Below, in pieces: positions 9,190 to 17,194 of a DNA stretch of 36,574 nt. The notes below the pieces were generated by a model. The model was given only the letters and a program-made list of their open reading frames with translations. It was not told the origin of the DNA and ran no database searches. Every line of letters begins with the position of its first letter. Position 1 is the first letter of the stretch. Made by a program: the position numbers and the translations under genes. This stretch comes from CAZHEV01 sp964531335 [NCBI: uncultured bacterium] (lineage in GTDB: Bacteria > Eisenbacteria > RBG-16-71-46 > CAZHEV01), in NCBI GenBank assembly GCA_964531335.1, contig CAZHEV010000020.1, positions 1 to 36,574 on the forward strand, written 5' to 3'.

Positions 9190-9206
9190 TCAAGAAAAAT
9201 ACTTGA
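9190..9206. promoter_or_regulatory. Inverted repeat next to the phosphatase promoter
   Basis: TCAAG (9190-9194) and CTTGA (9202-9206) are perfect inverted arms around an AT-rich 7-bp spacer, directly upstream of the minus-strand -35 box. This position in the divergent gap suits an operator for the phosphatase operon, the lipoprotein gene, or both. No cognate regulator is known. Confidence 0.35.
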
Positions 9207-9312
9207 CTTGCGGCGCAGGCGTGAGTCTTTCATGCACAAAGGTGCGGGTTCATACTAGGGGGAACCCAATGCGTCGGCTGGCGGGGGCTTTCCCGCGGAG
9301 AAAGGAGACGCC

Positions 9313-9726
9313 ATGAGGAGAGCTTTTAGTCTGGCTCTGGGGCTCGCGCTGGTCGCCGGCTGTGCCTCAAACGTTCGATTCATAAAGACCGCCGATGAGT
9401 TCGAGCCCGGGCCGAAGCCCGACGAAGAGCCCGTCAACTTGCGCGTGGCGGACGCGATACGCCCCTACGAGGTCGTGGGAGTAATAGAGGCCAAACTGGG
9501 CGGGAGGGCCCGCCGCGCCGACCTCGACGCGCTGCTCATAAAGAAGGCGAGAGAGATCGGAGTGGACGCGGTAATCTTCGTCGAGTACGGCATCGACCGT
9601 GACGCGTACATCGAAAGACACGGCCACGTTATCGGGCGGGGACCCTGGCGGCACCGCGTTGTCACCGGCCGTCCCCGGGTGACCGTCGAGAAGACCGCGA
9701 CCGGGCTGGCGGTCCTGTACAAGTAG
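9313..9726 (+). CDS. Small predicted lipoprotein
   Basis: A 137-residue exported protein with a short signal sequence and the lipobox LVAG before C17, so it should be lipidated and membrane-anchored. The mature part has a predicted alpha-beta core from about residue 52 (YEVVGVIEAK, then a helix ending in GVDAVIFVEY), a pattern common to small envelope lipoproteins whose function is undefined. The C-terminus has a His/Arg-rich stretch (about residues 101-120). AAGGAG precedes the ATG. It is transcribed divergently from the phosphatase-kinase operon and is followed by a 246-bp gap, so it may stand alone. A role as an envelope-stress sensor input for the kinase is only a guess. Confidence 0.75.
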   Translation: MRRAFSLALGLALVAGCASNVRFIKTADEFEPGPKPDEEPVNLRVADAIRPYEVVGVIEAKLGGRARRADLDALLIKKAREIGVDAVIFVEYGIDRDAYIERHGHVIGRGPWRHRVVTGRPRVTVEKTATGLAVLYK

Positions 9727-9972
9727 CGCCGCCGCCCGCGCCGTTTGGTCTTGAAGAGGCCGCGGCCCATGAATTACGATCCGTGTGCCTAACCACTGGA
9801 GGAGCACCCCGGCTCGGGCCGCGGGCTCGCCCGGCGGCCTTGATCCCCCCACGCAAGCGCCGGTAAGCTCCGGGGCGCCGACCGCCCGGTTGACAATCAC
9901 GTCTTCCCGGCGGCGCTCGCGGGACGGCGGTTGGCGCCCAGCACGCCCAAGAAGCGCAGGAGGTGGCCGACA
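9727..9972. other. Gap before the respiratory operon
   Basis: No gene is seen. A perfect TTGACA lies at 9890-9895, but the bases 17 bp downstream (9913-9918) do not resemble a -10 box. It could belong to a promoter with another spacing or an alternative sigma factor. This gap must hold the promoter of the long operon unless the transcript enters from the lipoprotein gene. Confidence 0.3.
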
Positions 9973-10905
9973 GTGAACGCGTTTCCCTCGGGAATCAATA
10001 TGCAGGCGGCTTTCATCGCGCTGTCTTCACCGCTCAGGACGCGTTTCTCGATCGGCGGGCCGCCCGCGGCGTGGCCGGCCGGACTGCGCCGCCTCGCGCG
10101 AAACGGGCTCCGCCTCCACGGGCTTTTCAGCGCCGTTCTTGTCGCGACCGCGCTCGGACTACCGGCGCGGTCCCCGGCCCAGGCGGCGGGGGTGGGGGAC
10201 GCGCCCGAGATCGGGATTGACGAGAAGCTGGGCGAGTACGTTCCCGAGGGGGTGACTCTCTACAACGAGGCCGGAGAGGAAATCCCACTGAAGAGCTTTC
10301 TCGGCAAGCCTGCGCTCCTGGCGCTCGTGTACTACAGGTGCCCCAGCATCTGCAATCCCATGCTTGGCAACATCGCAGATGTGCTGCGCAATGTGGACCT
10401 CGAGCCCGGTGAGGACTTCCTGGTGATCGCCCTGAGCTTCGATCACACCGAGGAGCCCTCTCTCGCGGCCCAGAAGAAGAGGAATTTCCTCAATACGCTC
10501 CCCCCTGATTTTCCCGGCGACGGCTGGAGGTTCCTGACGGCCGACAGCACGAGCATCCAGCGGCTCACCAAGGCCGTAGGCTTCAATTTCAAGAAAGAGG
10601 GCGATCTTTTCATCCACAGCGCCGCCTTGATCGCGCTAGCCCCCGACGGGAAGATAGTGAGATATCTCTACGGAATAGACTTCCTCCCCTTCGATTTCGA
10701 GATGGCGGTGGCCGAGGCTTCGAAGGGGAAGGTCGGAGCGACGATAAGCAGGGTCCTGGCCTACTGCTACACCTACGATCCCGAGGGAAGGACGTACGTG
10801 TTCAATATCACCAAGGTGGCGGGCACGCTGGGACTGATATCGGTGGTGGCTCTGTTCATAGCGCTGACTGTAAGGAAAAAGGTTAAAGGGCGCGGGTCGA
10901 AGTAG
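9973..10905 (+). CDS. sco1: SCO1/SenC copper chaperone for cytochrome oxidase
   Basis: A 310-residue thioredoxin-fold protein that delivers copper to the CuA site of oxidase subunit II. The copper ligands are visible: C123 and C127 in YRCPSICNP and H215 in LFIHSAAL. A hydrophobic segment (about residues 49-70) ending near SPAQAA looks like a signal anchor or export signal, and a second helix near the C-terminus (about 281-300, before KKVKGRGSK) would tether it to the membrane. The GTG at 9973 is chosen because AGGAGG (9958-9963) lies 9 nt upstream; an ATG in frame at 9931 has no such site. It is the first gene of the oxidase-ACIII operon. Its place before ctaD agrees with a role in CuA maturation. 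Confidence 0.9.
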   Translation: MNAFPSGINMQAAFIALSSPLRTRFSIGGPPAAWPAGLRRLARNGLRLHGLFSAVLVATALGLPARSPAQAAGVGDAPEIGIDEKLGEYVPEGVTLYNEAGEEIPLKSFLGKPALLALVYYRCPSICNPMLGNIADVLRNVDLEPGEDFLVIALSFDHTEEPSLAAQKKRNFLNTLPPDFPGDGWRFLTADSTSIQRLTKAVGFNFKKEGDLFIHSAALIALAPDGKIVRYLYGIDFLPFDFEMAVAEASKGKVGATISRVLAYCYTYDPEGRTYVFNITKVAGTLGLISVVALFIALTVRKKVKGRGSK

Positions 10906-10938
10906 CAGCCGTCGGCGCCATCCAGCGAGGTGACGGGC

Positions 10939-12564
10939 TTGACGACAGAGACTGTGGCCGCGAGCGGGGGCATTGACTTCTACCAGGCGAAAAGCCGCTG
11001 GCCCGGACCGCTCGCCTGGCTCTTTTCCACCGACCACAAGCGGATCGGGCTGCTGTATCTCGCCTCGATGCTCACGTTCTTCTGCATCGGAGCGACGCTC
11101 GGCATACTGATGAGGCTCGAGTTGATAGCCCCCGGCGAGACGATCATGGGGGCTACGTCCTACAACGCCACCTTCACCCTGCACGGGGTGATAATGATCT
11201 TTCTCTTTATCATCCCCGGGCTGTCCGCCGCCTTCGGCAACTTCATCCTCCCTCTGCAGCTCGGGGCGAGGGACGTCGCCTTCCCGAGGCTGAACCTCCT
11301 GTCATGGTGGTTCTTCATAGCCGGCGGGATAATGGCCCTTGCCTCCCTGTTCGTGGGGGAGGGACCCCCCGACACCGGCTGGACCTTCTACGCGCCGTAC
11401 AGCATCAGAACGGTATCCAACGTCTCCCTGGCCGTCTTCGCGGCATTCGTCACCGGGCTGTCCTCGATCCTCACCGGCATAAACTTCCTCACAACCACGC
11501 ACAGGATGAGGGCCCCCGGCATGACCTGGTTCAGGATACCGCTGTTCATCTGGGCGCTGTACGCCACCGCGTGGGTCCAGGTGATAGCGACGCCCGTGAT
11601 AGGTCTGACCTTCCTCCTGGTCATAGTGGAGAGGTTCTTCGGCGTCGGGTTCTTCGACCCGGCCAAGGGAGGGGACCCGCTCCTTTTCCAGCACCTATTC
11701 TGGATATACTCGCACCCCGCCGTCTACGTGATGATTCTGCCCGCCATGGGCGCCGTCTCCGAGATAATCCCCGCTTTCACGCGCAAGACCATATTCGGCT
11801 ACAAGGCCATAGCCCTGTCCAGCCTTGCCATCGCCATCGTCGGATATCTGCTCTGGGGCCACCACATGTTCACCAGCGGCATCAGCTACCAGGCCAGGCT
11901 GGCGTTCTCCCTGTTCACCTTCCTGGTGGCGATTCCGAGCGGCGTGAAGGTGTTCAACTGGGTGGCGTCCCTGTACAAGGGCTCGATAGAGCTCTCCGCG
12001 CCGATGCTCTACACTCTGGCCTTCATCTTCCTGTTCTCCATAGGCGGTCTGTCGGGCCTGCTTCAGGGCGCTCTGGCGACCAACGTCCACATACACGACA
12101 CCTACTTCATCGTGGGGCACTTCCACTACGTGATGTTCGGCGGCGCGGGCTTCGTCTTCTTCGGCGCCCTTCACTATTGGTATCCGAAGATGTTCGGGAA
12201 GATGTACAACCGCAACCTGGCCAGGCTGGCATGGGGCATCAAGTTCGTGGGATTCAACTGCCTCTACTTCCCGATGTTCGTGCTGGGGTGGGAGGGCATG
12301 CCCAGGAGGTACTTCGACTACCTGCCCCAGTATCACGGGCTGCACCTGGTATCCACGATGGGCTCCTGGATCCTGGTGACGGGACTGATCCTGATGTTCG
12401 TGAACCTGATAATAGGCCTGAAGCGCGGGCCGGCCGCCGGCGCCAATCCCTGGAAGGCGTCGACTCTGGAGTGGCAGGTCCCGTCCCCGCCTCCCCCCGG
12501 GAACTTCGACGAGATCCCGACGGTCACGCGCGGCCCGTACTTTTTCAGGGACGAAGGGGACTGA
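10939..12564 (+). CDS. ctaD: Cytochrome c oxidase subunit I, type A2
   Basis: The 541-residue catalytic subunit of a heme-copper oxidase, reducing O2 to water and pumping protons. Ligands are visible: H82 and H396 for the low-spin heme, H394 for the high-spin heme, and H259, H308, H309 for CuB, with Y263 as the cross-linked tyrosine. K337 in PSGVKVFNW marks the K-channel. The segment YSHPAVY (257-263) has Tyr-Ser and lacks the Glu of HPEVY, which defines subtype A2 as in Rhodothermus marinus and Thermus caa3. AGGTGA just before the TTG at 10939 favours that start; an in-frame GTG at 10930 is the alternative. The stop overlaps the ctaE start. Confidence 0.96.
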   Translation: MTTETVAASGGIDFYQAKSRWPGPLAWLFSTDHKRIGLLYLASMLTFFCIGATLGILMRLELIAPGETIMGATSYNATFTLHGVIMIFLFIIPGLSAAFGNFILPLQLGARDVAFPRLNLLSWWFFIAGGIMALASLFVGEGPPDTGWTFYAPYSIRTVSNVSLAVFAAFVTGLSSILTGINFLTTTHRMRAPGMTWFRIPLFIWALYATAWVQVIATPVIGLTFLLVIVERFFGVGFFDPAKGGDPLLFQHLFWIYSHPAVYVMILPAMGAVSEIIPAFTRKTIFGYKAIALSSLAIAIVGYLLWGHHMFTSGISYQARLAFSLFTFLVAIPSGVKVFNWVASLYKGSIELSAPMLYTLAFIFLFSIGGLSGLLQGALATNVHIHDTYFIVGHFHYVMFGGAGFVFFGALHYWYPKMFGKMYNRNLARLAWGIKFVGFNCLYFPMFVLGWEGMPRRYFDYLPQYHGLHLVSTMGSWILVTGLILMFVNLIIGLKRGPAAGANPWKASTLEWQVPSPPPPGNFDEIPTVTRGPYFFRDEGD

Positions 12565-13184
12565 TGAGCGCAGCGACGGAGTCAAAGACTCTCGAGCACC
12601 AGGACTATGCCGGCGCCAAGATCGGCATGTGGTTCTTCATACTGACGGAGCTCATCCTCTTCGGAGGGCTGTTCCTTCTCTACGCGGTCTTTCGGTCGTC
12701 ACACTCCCGGGATTTCCACAACGCGGCCTACGAGCTCGACACCGCCCTGGGGGCGTTCAACACTGCCGTTTTGCTGACGAGCAGCTTGACCATGGCGCTC
12801 GCGGTCTCCGCGGCGCGGAAGGGAAGCAGGACGACGGCCGGCGCTTGTCTCACCATCACCATCCTTTTCGCGGTCGCCTTCCTGGTAAACAAATACTTCG
12901 AATGGAGCGAGAAGATCGGTCATGGCATATATCCCAACTCGCCCGAGCTTCAGCTCAGGGACTACGGCGAGGGGCTCTTCTACAGCCTCTATTTCACCAT
13001 GACGGGGCTGCACGGACTGCACGTCTTCGGCGGACTCGTGGCGCTGTGCGTGGTGCTGGTGTTCCTGCGGCGGGGAAAGATAACCCCCGAGTCCCCGTCG
13101 ATGATCGAGAACACCGGGCTCTACTGGCACCTGGTGGACCTGGTCTGGATTTTCCTTTTTCCGTTGTTCTACTTGATCACTTAG
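12564..13184 (+). CDS. ctaE: Cytochrome c oxidase subunit III
   Basis: A 206-residue integral membrane subunit of the oxidase with about five helices, the short form usual in caa3-type enzymes. The family pattern is clear: KIGMWFFILTELILFGG near the start, then GLHGLHVFGG and ENTGLYWHLVDLVW close to the end. It contains no redox cofactor but supports proton uptake and stability of subunit I. Its ATG shares a base with the ctaD stop (TGATG), so translation is probably coupled. Members of the family conserve the Glu in helix 1 (here TEL) and the HxVD-type motif (WHLVD), both present. Confidence 0.94.
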   Translation: MSAATESKTLEHQDYAGAKIGMWFFILTELILFGGLFLLYAVFRSSHSRDFHNAAYELDTALGAFNTAVLLTSSLTMALAVSAARKGSRTTAGACLTITILFAVAFLVNKYFEWSEKIGHGIYPNSPELQLRDYGEGLFYSLYFTMTGLHGLHVFGGLVALCVVLVFLRRGKITPESPSMIENTGLYWHLVDLVWIFLFPLFYLIT

Positions 13185-13223
13185 GGCGCGCTCCGCGGCG
13201 GACCGACCGCAGAAGGGACGGAG

Positions 13224-13514
13224 ATGGAGGAAACCAAGGACATAGGGCACGCGGTCAACTACGGCACCTACGTGGCCGTGTGGCTCGCGCTGATGGTGCT
13301 CATGGCGCTCACCATAGCGGCGGCCGGCGTCGGCCTGGGCGCTTTCAGCATCCTGTCCGTCTTGGTAATAGCCGGCGCCAAGTCCGCGCTTGTGCTCTAT
13401 TTCTTCATGCACCTGAAGTACGAGGGCTTCTTGATCAGGCTGATTTTCGCGGCGACCGTGATGGTGCTTGTGGTGATAATAGCGTTGACGTACCTCGATG
13501 TAATACTGAGGTGA
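13224..13514 (+). CDS. ctaF: Cytochrome c oxidase subunit IV (prokaryotic)
   Basis: A 96-residue protein with three transmembrane helices (about residues 15-34, 38-60 and 68-93). The family signature in helix 2 and the following loop, AKSALVLYFFMHLKYE, is typical of small bacterial subunit IV proteins (COX4_pro family). It is a structural subunit of the oxidase without cofactors. A purine-rich ribosome binding site precedes the ATG. It sits between ctaE and ctaC, 39 bp after the first and 6 bp before the second. Confidence 0.88.
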   Translation: MEETKDIGHAVNYGTYVAVWLALMVLMALTIAAAGVGLGAFSILSVLVIAGAKSALVLYFFMHLKYEGFLIRLIFAATVMVLVVIIALTYLDVILR

Positions 13515-13520
13515 TGGCCC

Positions 13521-14309
13521 ATGTTCATGAACGTCATAACCTCGGGCGCGGGCACCCGCTTCCTCGCGGCCGAGCAGGTCAACCGCACTTTCCTGTACAT
13601 AGTGGGCGTCTCCATAGGGCTGCTGCTTCTGGTGACGTCCCTGATGATCTACTTCGTGATCAAGTACAGGAGGAGCGCGAAGAGAAAGCCCGTGGACATA
13701 GAGGGAAACCTCTTCCTGGAGATAGTCTGGACGGCGGTGCCCGTGGCGCTGGTCCTTTCCATGTTCTATTACGGATGGATGGGCTTCAAGACGATGAGAG
13801 AGGTCCCTGACAACGCCATGACCATAGAGGCGATCGGACAGATGTGGTTCTGGAGCTTCGAGTACGCAAACGGGCGGCGGACGGAGGAGCTTTTCGTGCC
13901 GGTTGGATCTCCCGTCAAGCTTGAGCTCAGATCCATGGACGTGGTGCACAGCCTCTACATACCGGCCTTCAGGGTCAAGGAGGACGCCGTGCCGGGCGCG
14001 GAGAACTACCTCTGGTTCCAGGCCGACGAGCCGGGAGACTACGATGTGTTCTGCGCCGAGTACTGCGGGACCGAGCACTCCAGCATGATCACGAAAGTGG
14101 TGGCGCTGCCCATCGATGAGTTCAGGGATTGGTACAACTCATGGTCGCGGGAAGGCGAGAGCGCCGGAGGCCGGGGCGAGGGAGAGGCGTCCGAAGGGGG
14201 CGAGGGGGGCGCTTCCCAGGGCGGTGCTCCGGAGGACTCAATCGAAGGCGTGGGCTCCCGGTGGAGCCCCGGATCTCCCGGAGAGCGGGGAGAGGGCCCG
14301 AATCGATGA
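13521..14309 (+). CDS. ctaC: Cytochrome c oxidase subunit II with CuA site, no heme c
   Basis: A 262-residue oxidase subunit that takes electrons from the donor into the binuclear CuA centre. Two helices (about 23-47 and 66-88) form the hairpin. The periplasmic cupredoxin domain carries all CuA ligands: H143, C178, E180, C182, H186 and M189. The aromatic stretch QMWFWSFEY (107-115) is the usual entry path for electrons. There is no cleavable signal or lipobox. After residue 208 the protein ends in a Gly/Glu/Ser-rich tail of about 54 residues, where caa3 enzymes carry a cytochrome c domain; no CxxCH is present. GAGGTGAT precedes the ATG, and the gene overlaps ctaB by four bases. Confidence 0.95.
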   Translation: MFMNVITSGAGTRFLAAEQVNRTFLYIVGVSIGLLLLVTSLMIYFVIKYRRSAKRKPVDIEGNLFLEIVWTAVPVALVLSMFYYGWMGFKTMREVPDNAMTIEAIGQMWFWSFEYANGRRTEELFVPVGSPVKLELRSMDVVHSLYIPAFRVKEDAVPGAENYLWFQADEPGDYDVFCAEYCGTEHSSMITKVVALPIDEFRDWYNSWSREGESAGGRGEGEASEGGEGGASQGGAPEDSIEGVGSRWSPGSPGERGEGPNR

Positions 14310-15220
14310 TAGAGCCGGCCGTCATTGCGAACAAGACGCGCGCGCTTCTGGATCTGGCGAAGATAAGGATATCCGCCCTGGCCGGGCTTTCCGCGACGAC
14401 CGGGTACATACTCGCCGCAGACGGCGTATCGGCGGGCGCCGTAGCACCCGCGGCGGGCGTGCTGCTCGCCGCAGCCGGCTCCTGCGCGATGAACCAGCTA
14501 CAGGAGAGGCACATAGACGGGCGCATGCTAAGGACCAGGGACAGGCCGATTCCGAGGGGCGAAACAAGCCCCCGTGCCGCGCTGTGGTTCTCGCTTGTGG
14601 CCCTGGCCGCGGGCGCCTCTATCCTGGCGATCTGTGCGTCGCCGGCCGCGTCCGCGCTCGCCTTGCTGGCGGCCGGTTGGTATAACGGCGTCTACACGAA
14701 CCTGAAGCGAGTGACCAGATTCGCGGCGATACCGGGCGGCCTTGTCGGGGCCGTGTCCCCGGCCATCGGCTGGATCGCCGCGGGAGGATCGATGGCCGAC
14801 CCGGAGATACTATCTCTCATGGTCTTCATGTTCGTCTGGCAGGTGCCCCACTTCTGGCTCCTGCTTCTGAGCCGCAGAGAGGACTTCGAGGCGGCCGGTC
14901 TCCCGTCCGTCACCGACGCGCTCAGCCCCGCCCAGCTAGGCAGGATATCTTTCGTATGGATATCCGCGGCCGCGGTAGGCTGCACGATGATCCCGCTGCT
15001 GGGGGGCGCACTCTCTCCGGTGGTGCCCTCGATGATGGGGGCGGCGGCCATTTGGCTGATCGCCTTCTCAGGCCGGCACCTCGCGTGGCCGGGCCCGCGG
15101 AAACACGGCGCGGCGGCTCCTGCGGACATGGCCGGGCCGGTGTACGTGCGATTGAACCTATACGCGCTGTTTGTGCTGTCCCTGCTGTCGGCCGGGGGGA
15201 TACTCGGGGGGAGACTGTAG
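14306..15220 (+). CDS. ctaB: Heme O synthase (protoheme IX farnesyltransferase)
   Basis: A 304-residue UbiA-family membrane prenyltransferase that adds farnesyl to heme B, giving heme O, the precursor of heme A. Landmarks are the first Asp-rich region (MNQLQERHIDGRMLRT, then RPIPRGE), YTNLKRVTRFA followed by GAVSPAIGW, and WQVPHFWLLLL. In the first region the usual N-x3-D-R-D-x-D reads N-x3-E-R-H-x-D, so Glu replaces one Asp and His another. The start is the ATG that overlaps the ctaC stop (ATGA); longer in-frame starts upstream only translate the ctaC tail in another frame. No heme A synthase (ctaA) lies in the window. Confidence 0.9.
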   Translation: MIEPAVIANKTRALLDLAKIRISALAGLSATTGYILAADGVSAGAVAPAAGVLLAAAGSCAMNQLQERHIDGRMLRTRDRPIPRGETSPRAALWFSLVALAAGASILAICASPAASALALLAAGWYNGVYTNLKRVTRFAAIPGGLVGAVSPAIGWIAAGGSMADPEILSLMVFMFVWQVPHFWLLLLSRREDFEAAGLPSVTDALSPAQLGRISFVWISAAAVGCTMIPLLGGALSPVVPSMMGAAAIWLIAFSGRHLAWPGPRKHGAAAPADMAGPVYVRLNLYALFVLSLLSAGGILGGRL

Positions 15221-15222
15221 GC

Positions 15223-16521
15223 ATGGGCTTTCTCGAAGAGATGATGGTGCTGCCTCCCCCCGACCATCTGCCCCTTCTAGGCTACGTGCTCGCAGGCACG
15301 CTCATGCTTCACGTACCGTACATGGCTCTCACCCTGGGCTGTACGGTCGCCTCTCTCACGGCGAACGCGGCGGGAAAGTGGAAGGCCAGCCCGGCGTTTT
15401 CGAGGCTCGCCCGCGACATAATGGCGGCGGTTCCCGGAAGCCCCTGGCTAGGCCTCGCGCTCGGCGTTTTGCCGCAGCTGGTCATCATGCTCATCCTGTC
15501 GCAGGTTCTTTTCGAGCGCGGGATATTCAGGATGCAGATACACGCCGCGGTCCCCGTCCTGGCGCTTCCTGGGATTGTCTTCGCCTACGGCTACAGGTAC
15601 GCCCTGTCTAGGGAGGACGCGCGCTTTGAGCCCGCCATGCTCCTGGGGACCGCCGCCGCCGGACTTATCATGCTCGGGTTCCTGATCTTCCACGGAGCGA
15701 TGGGAATAGTGGAGAACCCCGATAGCTGGACCGTCCGGAGCGCCCCGGCGGAGTTCATTCTGGCGTCGAGCGTTACGCCCGACTACCTGCGCTTTCTCAC
15801 GCTCTCGCTGGGATTGGCCGGTGGATGGATGCTGTTTCTGTACTTCGGCTGGCCCGAGGCCCCAACACCCCGGGACCGCGACTACAGGGCTTTTCTGAAG
15901 ACGGCCGGCATAGCCATGGTGGGCGCGTTCGTCATGTTCGGGCCGCTCTTCACACTGTGGCACGGCCTGGCGACTCACACCGCCGCCGTGACTCCGGCCT
16001 CGCTCGCGCTACTGGCCGCCTCCCTCGTGTCGATCATAGCCGCCGGGTTGCTGCTGGCGGCCTTCAGGGGGCGCGCCGAGTCCAGGCTCGGTCTGCTCAT
16101 ATTTCCAACGCTCGTTCTGTCCTATGTGGCGGCGGCGGCGGACGGTCACGTCTTGAGACAGAAGGCCACGATCGAGCACCGCGAGCTCGTCGCGTCGGAG
16201 GGGGAGAGGATCAGGGAGCAGCTCATGGCAAGGCTGGAGGGAGACCTCGGTGAGGCCACCAGCGCGGAGCGAGGGCGCCAAGTGTTCGAGGGAAGATGCG
16301 CCTCCTGCCACAGGTTCGACGGCAGGCTCGTGGGCCCGCCGATGGCGGAGGTGCTGCCCAAGTACGAGGGCAGGCCGGAGGACCTGGAGGGTTTCATAAA
16401 CAATCCGGTGAAGGTCAACCCCGACTACCCTCCGATGCCGCGATTGGGGCTCAGGCGGACGGAAATAGAGGCGGTTGTGAACTACCTGCAACAGAGGACG
16501 GCGGGAGAGGGCGAGGATTGA
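15223..16521 (+). CDS. Eight-helix membrane protein fused to a mono-heme cytochrome c
   Basis: A 432-residue protein I cannot assign to a named family. Residues 1-312 hold about eight transmembrane helices (near 16-44, 74-97, 106-125, 138-162, 188-210, 226-248, 258-281 and 289-308). Histidines H30, H107, H157 and H247 lie in or at the ends of helices and could bind b-type heme. After a charged helix (about 313-345), a cytochrome c domain carries C359-A-S-C-H363 with M405 as likely sixth ligand. It starts 2 bp after ctaB and ends 5 bp before actA, so it is part of the oxidase-ACIII operon. Since no separate actE exists here, its cytochrome c domain may fill the ActE role. LMLHVPYMALTLG faintly recalls helix 1 of cytochrome bd subunit I; this is weak. 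Confidence 0.75.
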   Translation: MGFLEEMMVLPPPDHLPLLGYVLAGTLMLHVPYMALTLGCTVASLTANAAGKWKASPAFSRLARDIMAAVPGSPWLGLALGVLPQLVIMLILSQVLFERGIFRMQIHAAVPVLALPGIVFAYGYRYALSREDARFEPAMLLGTAAAGLIMLGFLIFHGAMGIVENPDSWTVRSAPAEFILASSVTPDYLRFLTLSLGLAGGWMLFLYFGWPEAPTPRDRDYRAFLKTAGIAMVGAFVMFGPLFTLWHGLATHTAAVTPASLALLAASLVSIIAAGLLLAAFRGRAESRLGLLIFPTLVLSYVAAAADGHVLRQKATIEHRELVASEGERIREQLMARLEGDLGEATSAERGRQVFEGRCASCHRFDGRLVGPPMAEVLPKYEGRPEDLEGFINNPVKVNPDYPPMPRLGLRRTEIEAVVNYLQQRTAGEGED

Positions 16522-16526
16522 GACAG

Positions 16527-17075
16527 ATGCCGGGTGGATTGATCGCCGGAGCGATCGAGACAATAAAGACCCATTACAGATCGCTTGTACTGATCGCCTA
16601 CTTGGTCTTTCTCATGATACTCCTGGTGGGAGTGGCTTATCACTCCTACTTGACGGTACGGCCGCACGAGCAGCCCGTCGCCTTCAACCACAGCGCGCAC
16701 GTCGTCGAGCTGGGATTGGAGTGCGACTACTGTCACGCGTACGCGGGCCGGTCGGCGAGCGCCGGGATTCCTGACATGCAGCTGTGCATGGAGTGTCACG
16801 AGGCCGCCGCCAGGGACAATCCCGCGGTGGCGAAGCTGGTTAGGTACTGGGAGGATGGAGAGCCCGTGCCCTGGGTGAAGGTCCACTCACTGCCGGAACA
16901 CGCGCACTTCACGCACAAGAGGCACATAAAGGCCGGGGTGGATTGCACCGTCTGTCACGGGCAGGTCTCCGCCATGGCCGTGGCGAGAAAAGTGAAATCC
17001 CTCAAGATGGGTTGGTGCGTCTCCTGCCACAGGTCGAAGGACGCACCGAGGGACTGCCTGATCTGCCATTACTGA
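16527..17075 (+). CDS. actA: Alternative complex III pentaheme cytochrome c, ActA
   Basis: A 182-residue membrane-anchored multiheme cytochrome. One helix (about residues 19-41) anchors it with the heme domain in the periplasm. Five CxxCH sites are visible: C66-H70, C87-H91, C140-H144, C164-H168 and C177-H181, matching the five hemes of ActA in Rhodothermus marinus. Additional histidines (H55, H58, H127, H130, H133) may serve as distal ligands. The arrangement resembles cytochrome c7-type folds. It begins 5 bp after the membrane-cytochrome c gene and precedes actB after a 119-bp gap with hairpin and direct repeat. It should take electrons from the ActB/ActC core toward the acceptor cytochrome. 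Confidence 0.9.
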   Translation: MPGGLIAGAIETIKTHYRSLVLIAYLVFLMILLVGVAYHSYLTVRPHEQPVAFNHSAHVVELGLECDYCHAYAGRSASAGIPDMQLCMECHEAAARDNPAVAKLVRYWEDGEPVPWVKVHSLPEHAHFTHKRHIKAGVDCTVCHGQVSAMAVARKVKSLKMGWCVSCHRSKDAPRDCLICHY

Positions 17076-17170
17076 GGGCGGACGTTCGTGGCATGGGCGC
17101 GGTCCGCCCGCGGCGCCGCACGGCCGCGGGCGGGGCGCCGCATGGTCGCTACCGGGCGGGCGGACGTTCG
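17076..17170 (+). other. Direct repeat and strong hairpin between actA and actB
   Basis: GGGCGGACGTTCG occurs twice, at 17076-17088 and 17158-17170. Between them CCGCCCGCGG (17104-17113) and CCGCGGGCGG (17124-17133) form a perfect 10-bp stem with a 10-nt loop. This is the largest gap inside an otherwise tight stretch. A role in mRNA processing or in setting the ActA:ActB ratio is possible; no T-run follows, so full termination is unlikely. Confidence 0.5.
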
Positions 17171-17194
17171 GACGCGTTCTCACAGGGAGCGAGG

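Noticed and set aside
9890-9918. Promoter for sco1 from a perfect TTGACA
   Set aside because: The region 17 bp downstream is GC-rich and has no -10 likeness. Recorded only as a lone box.
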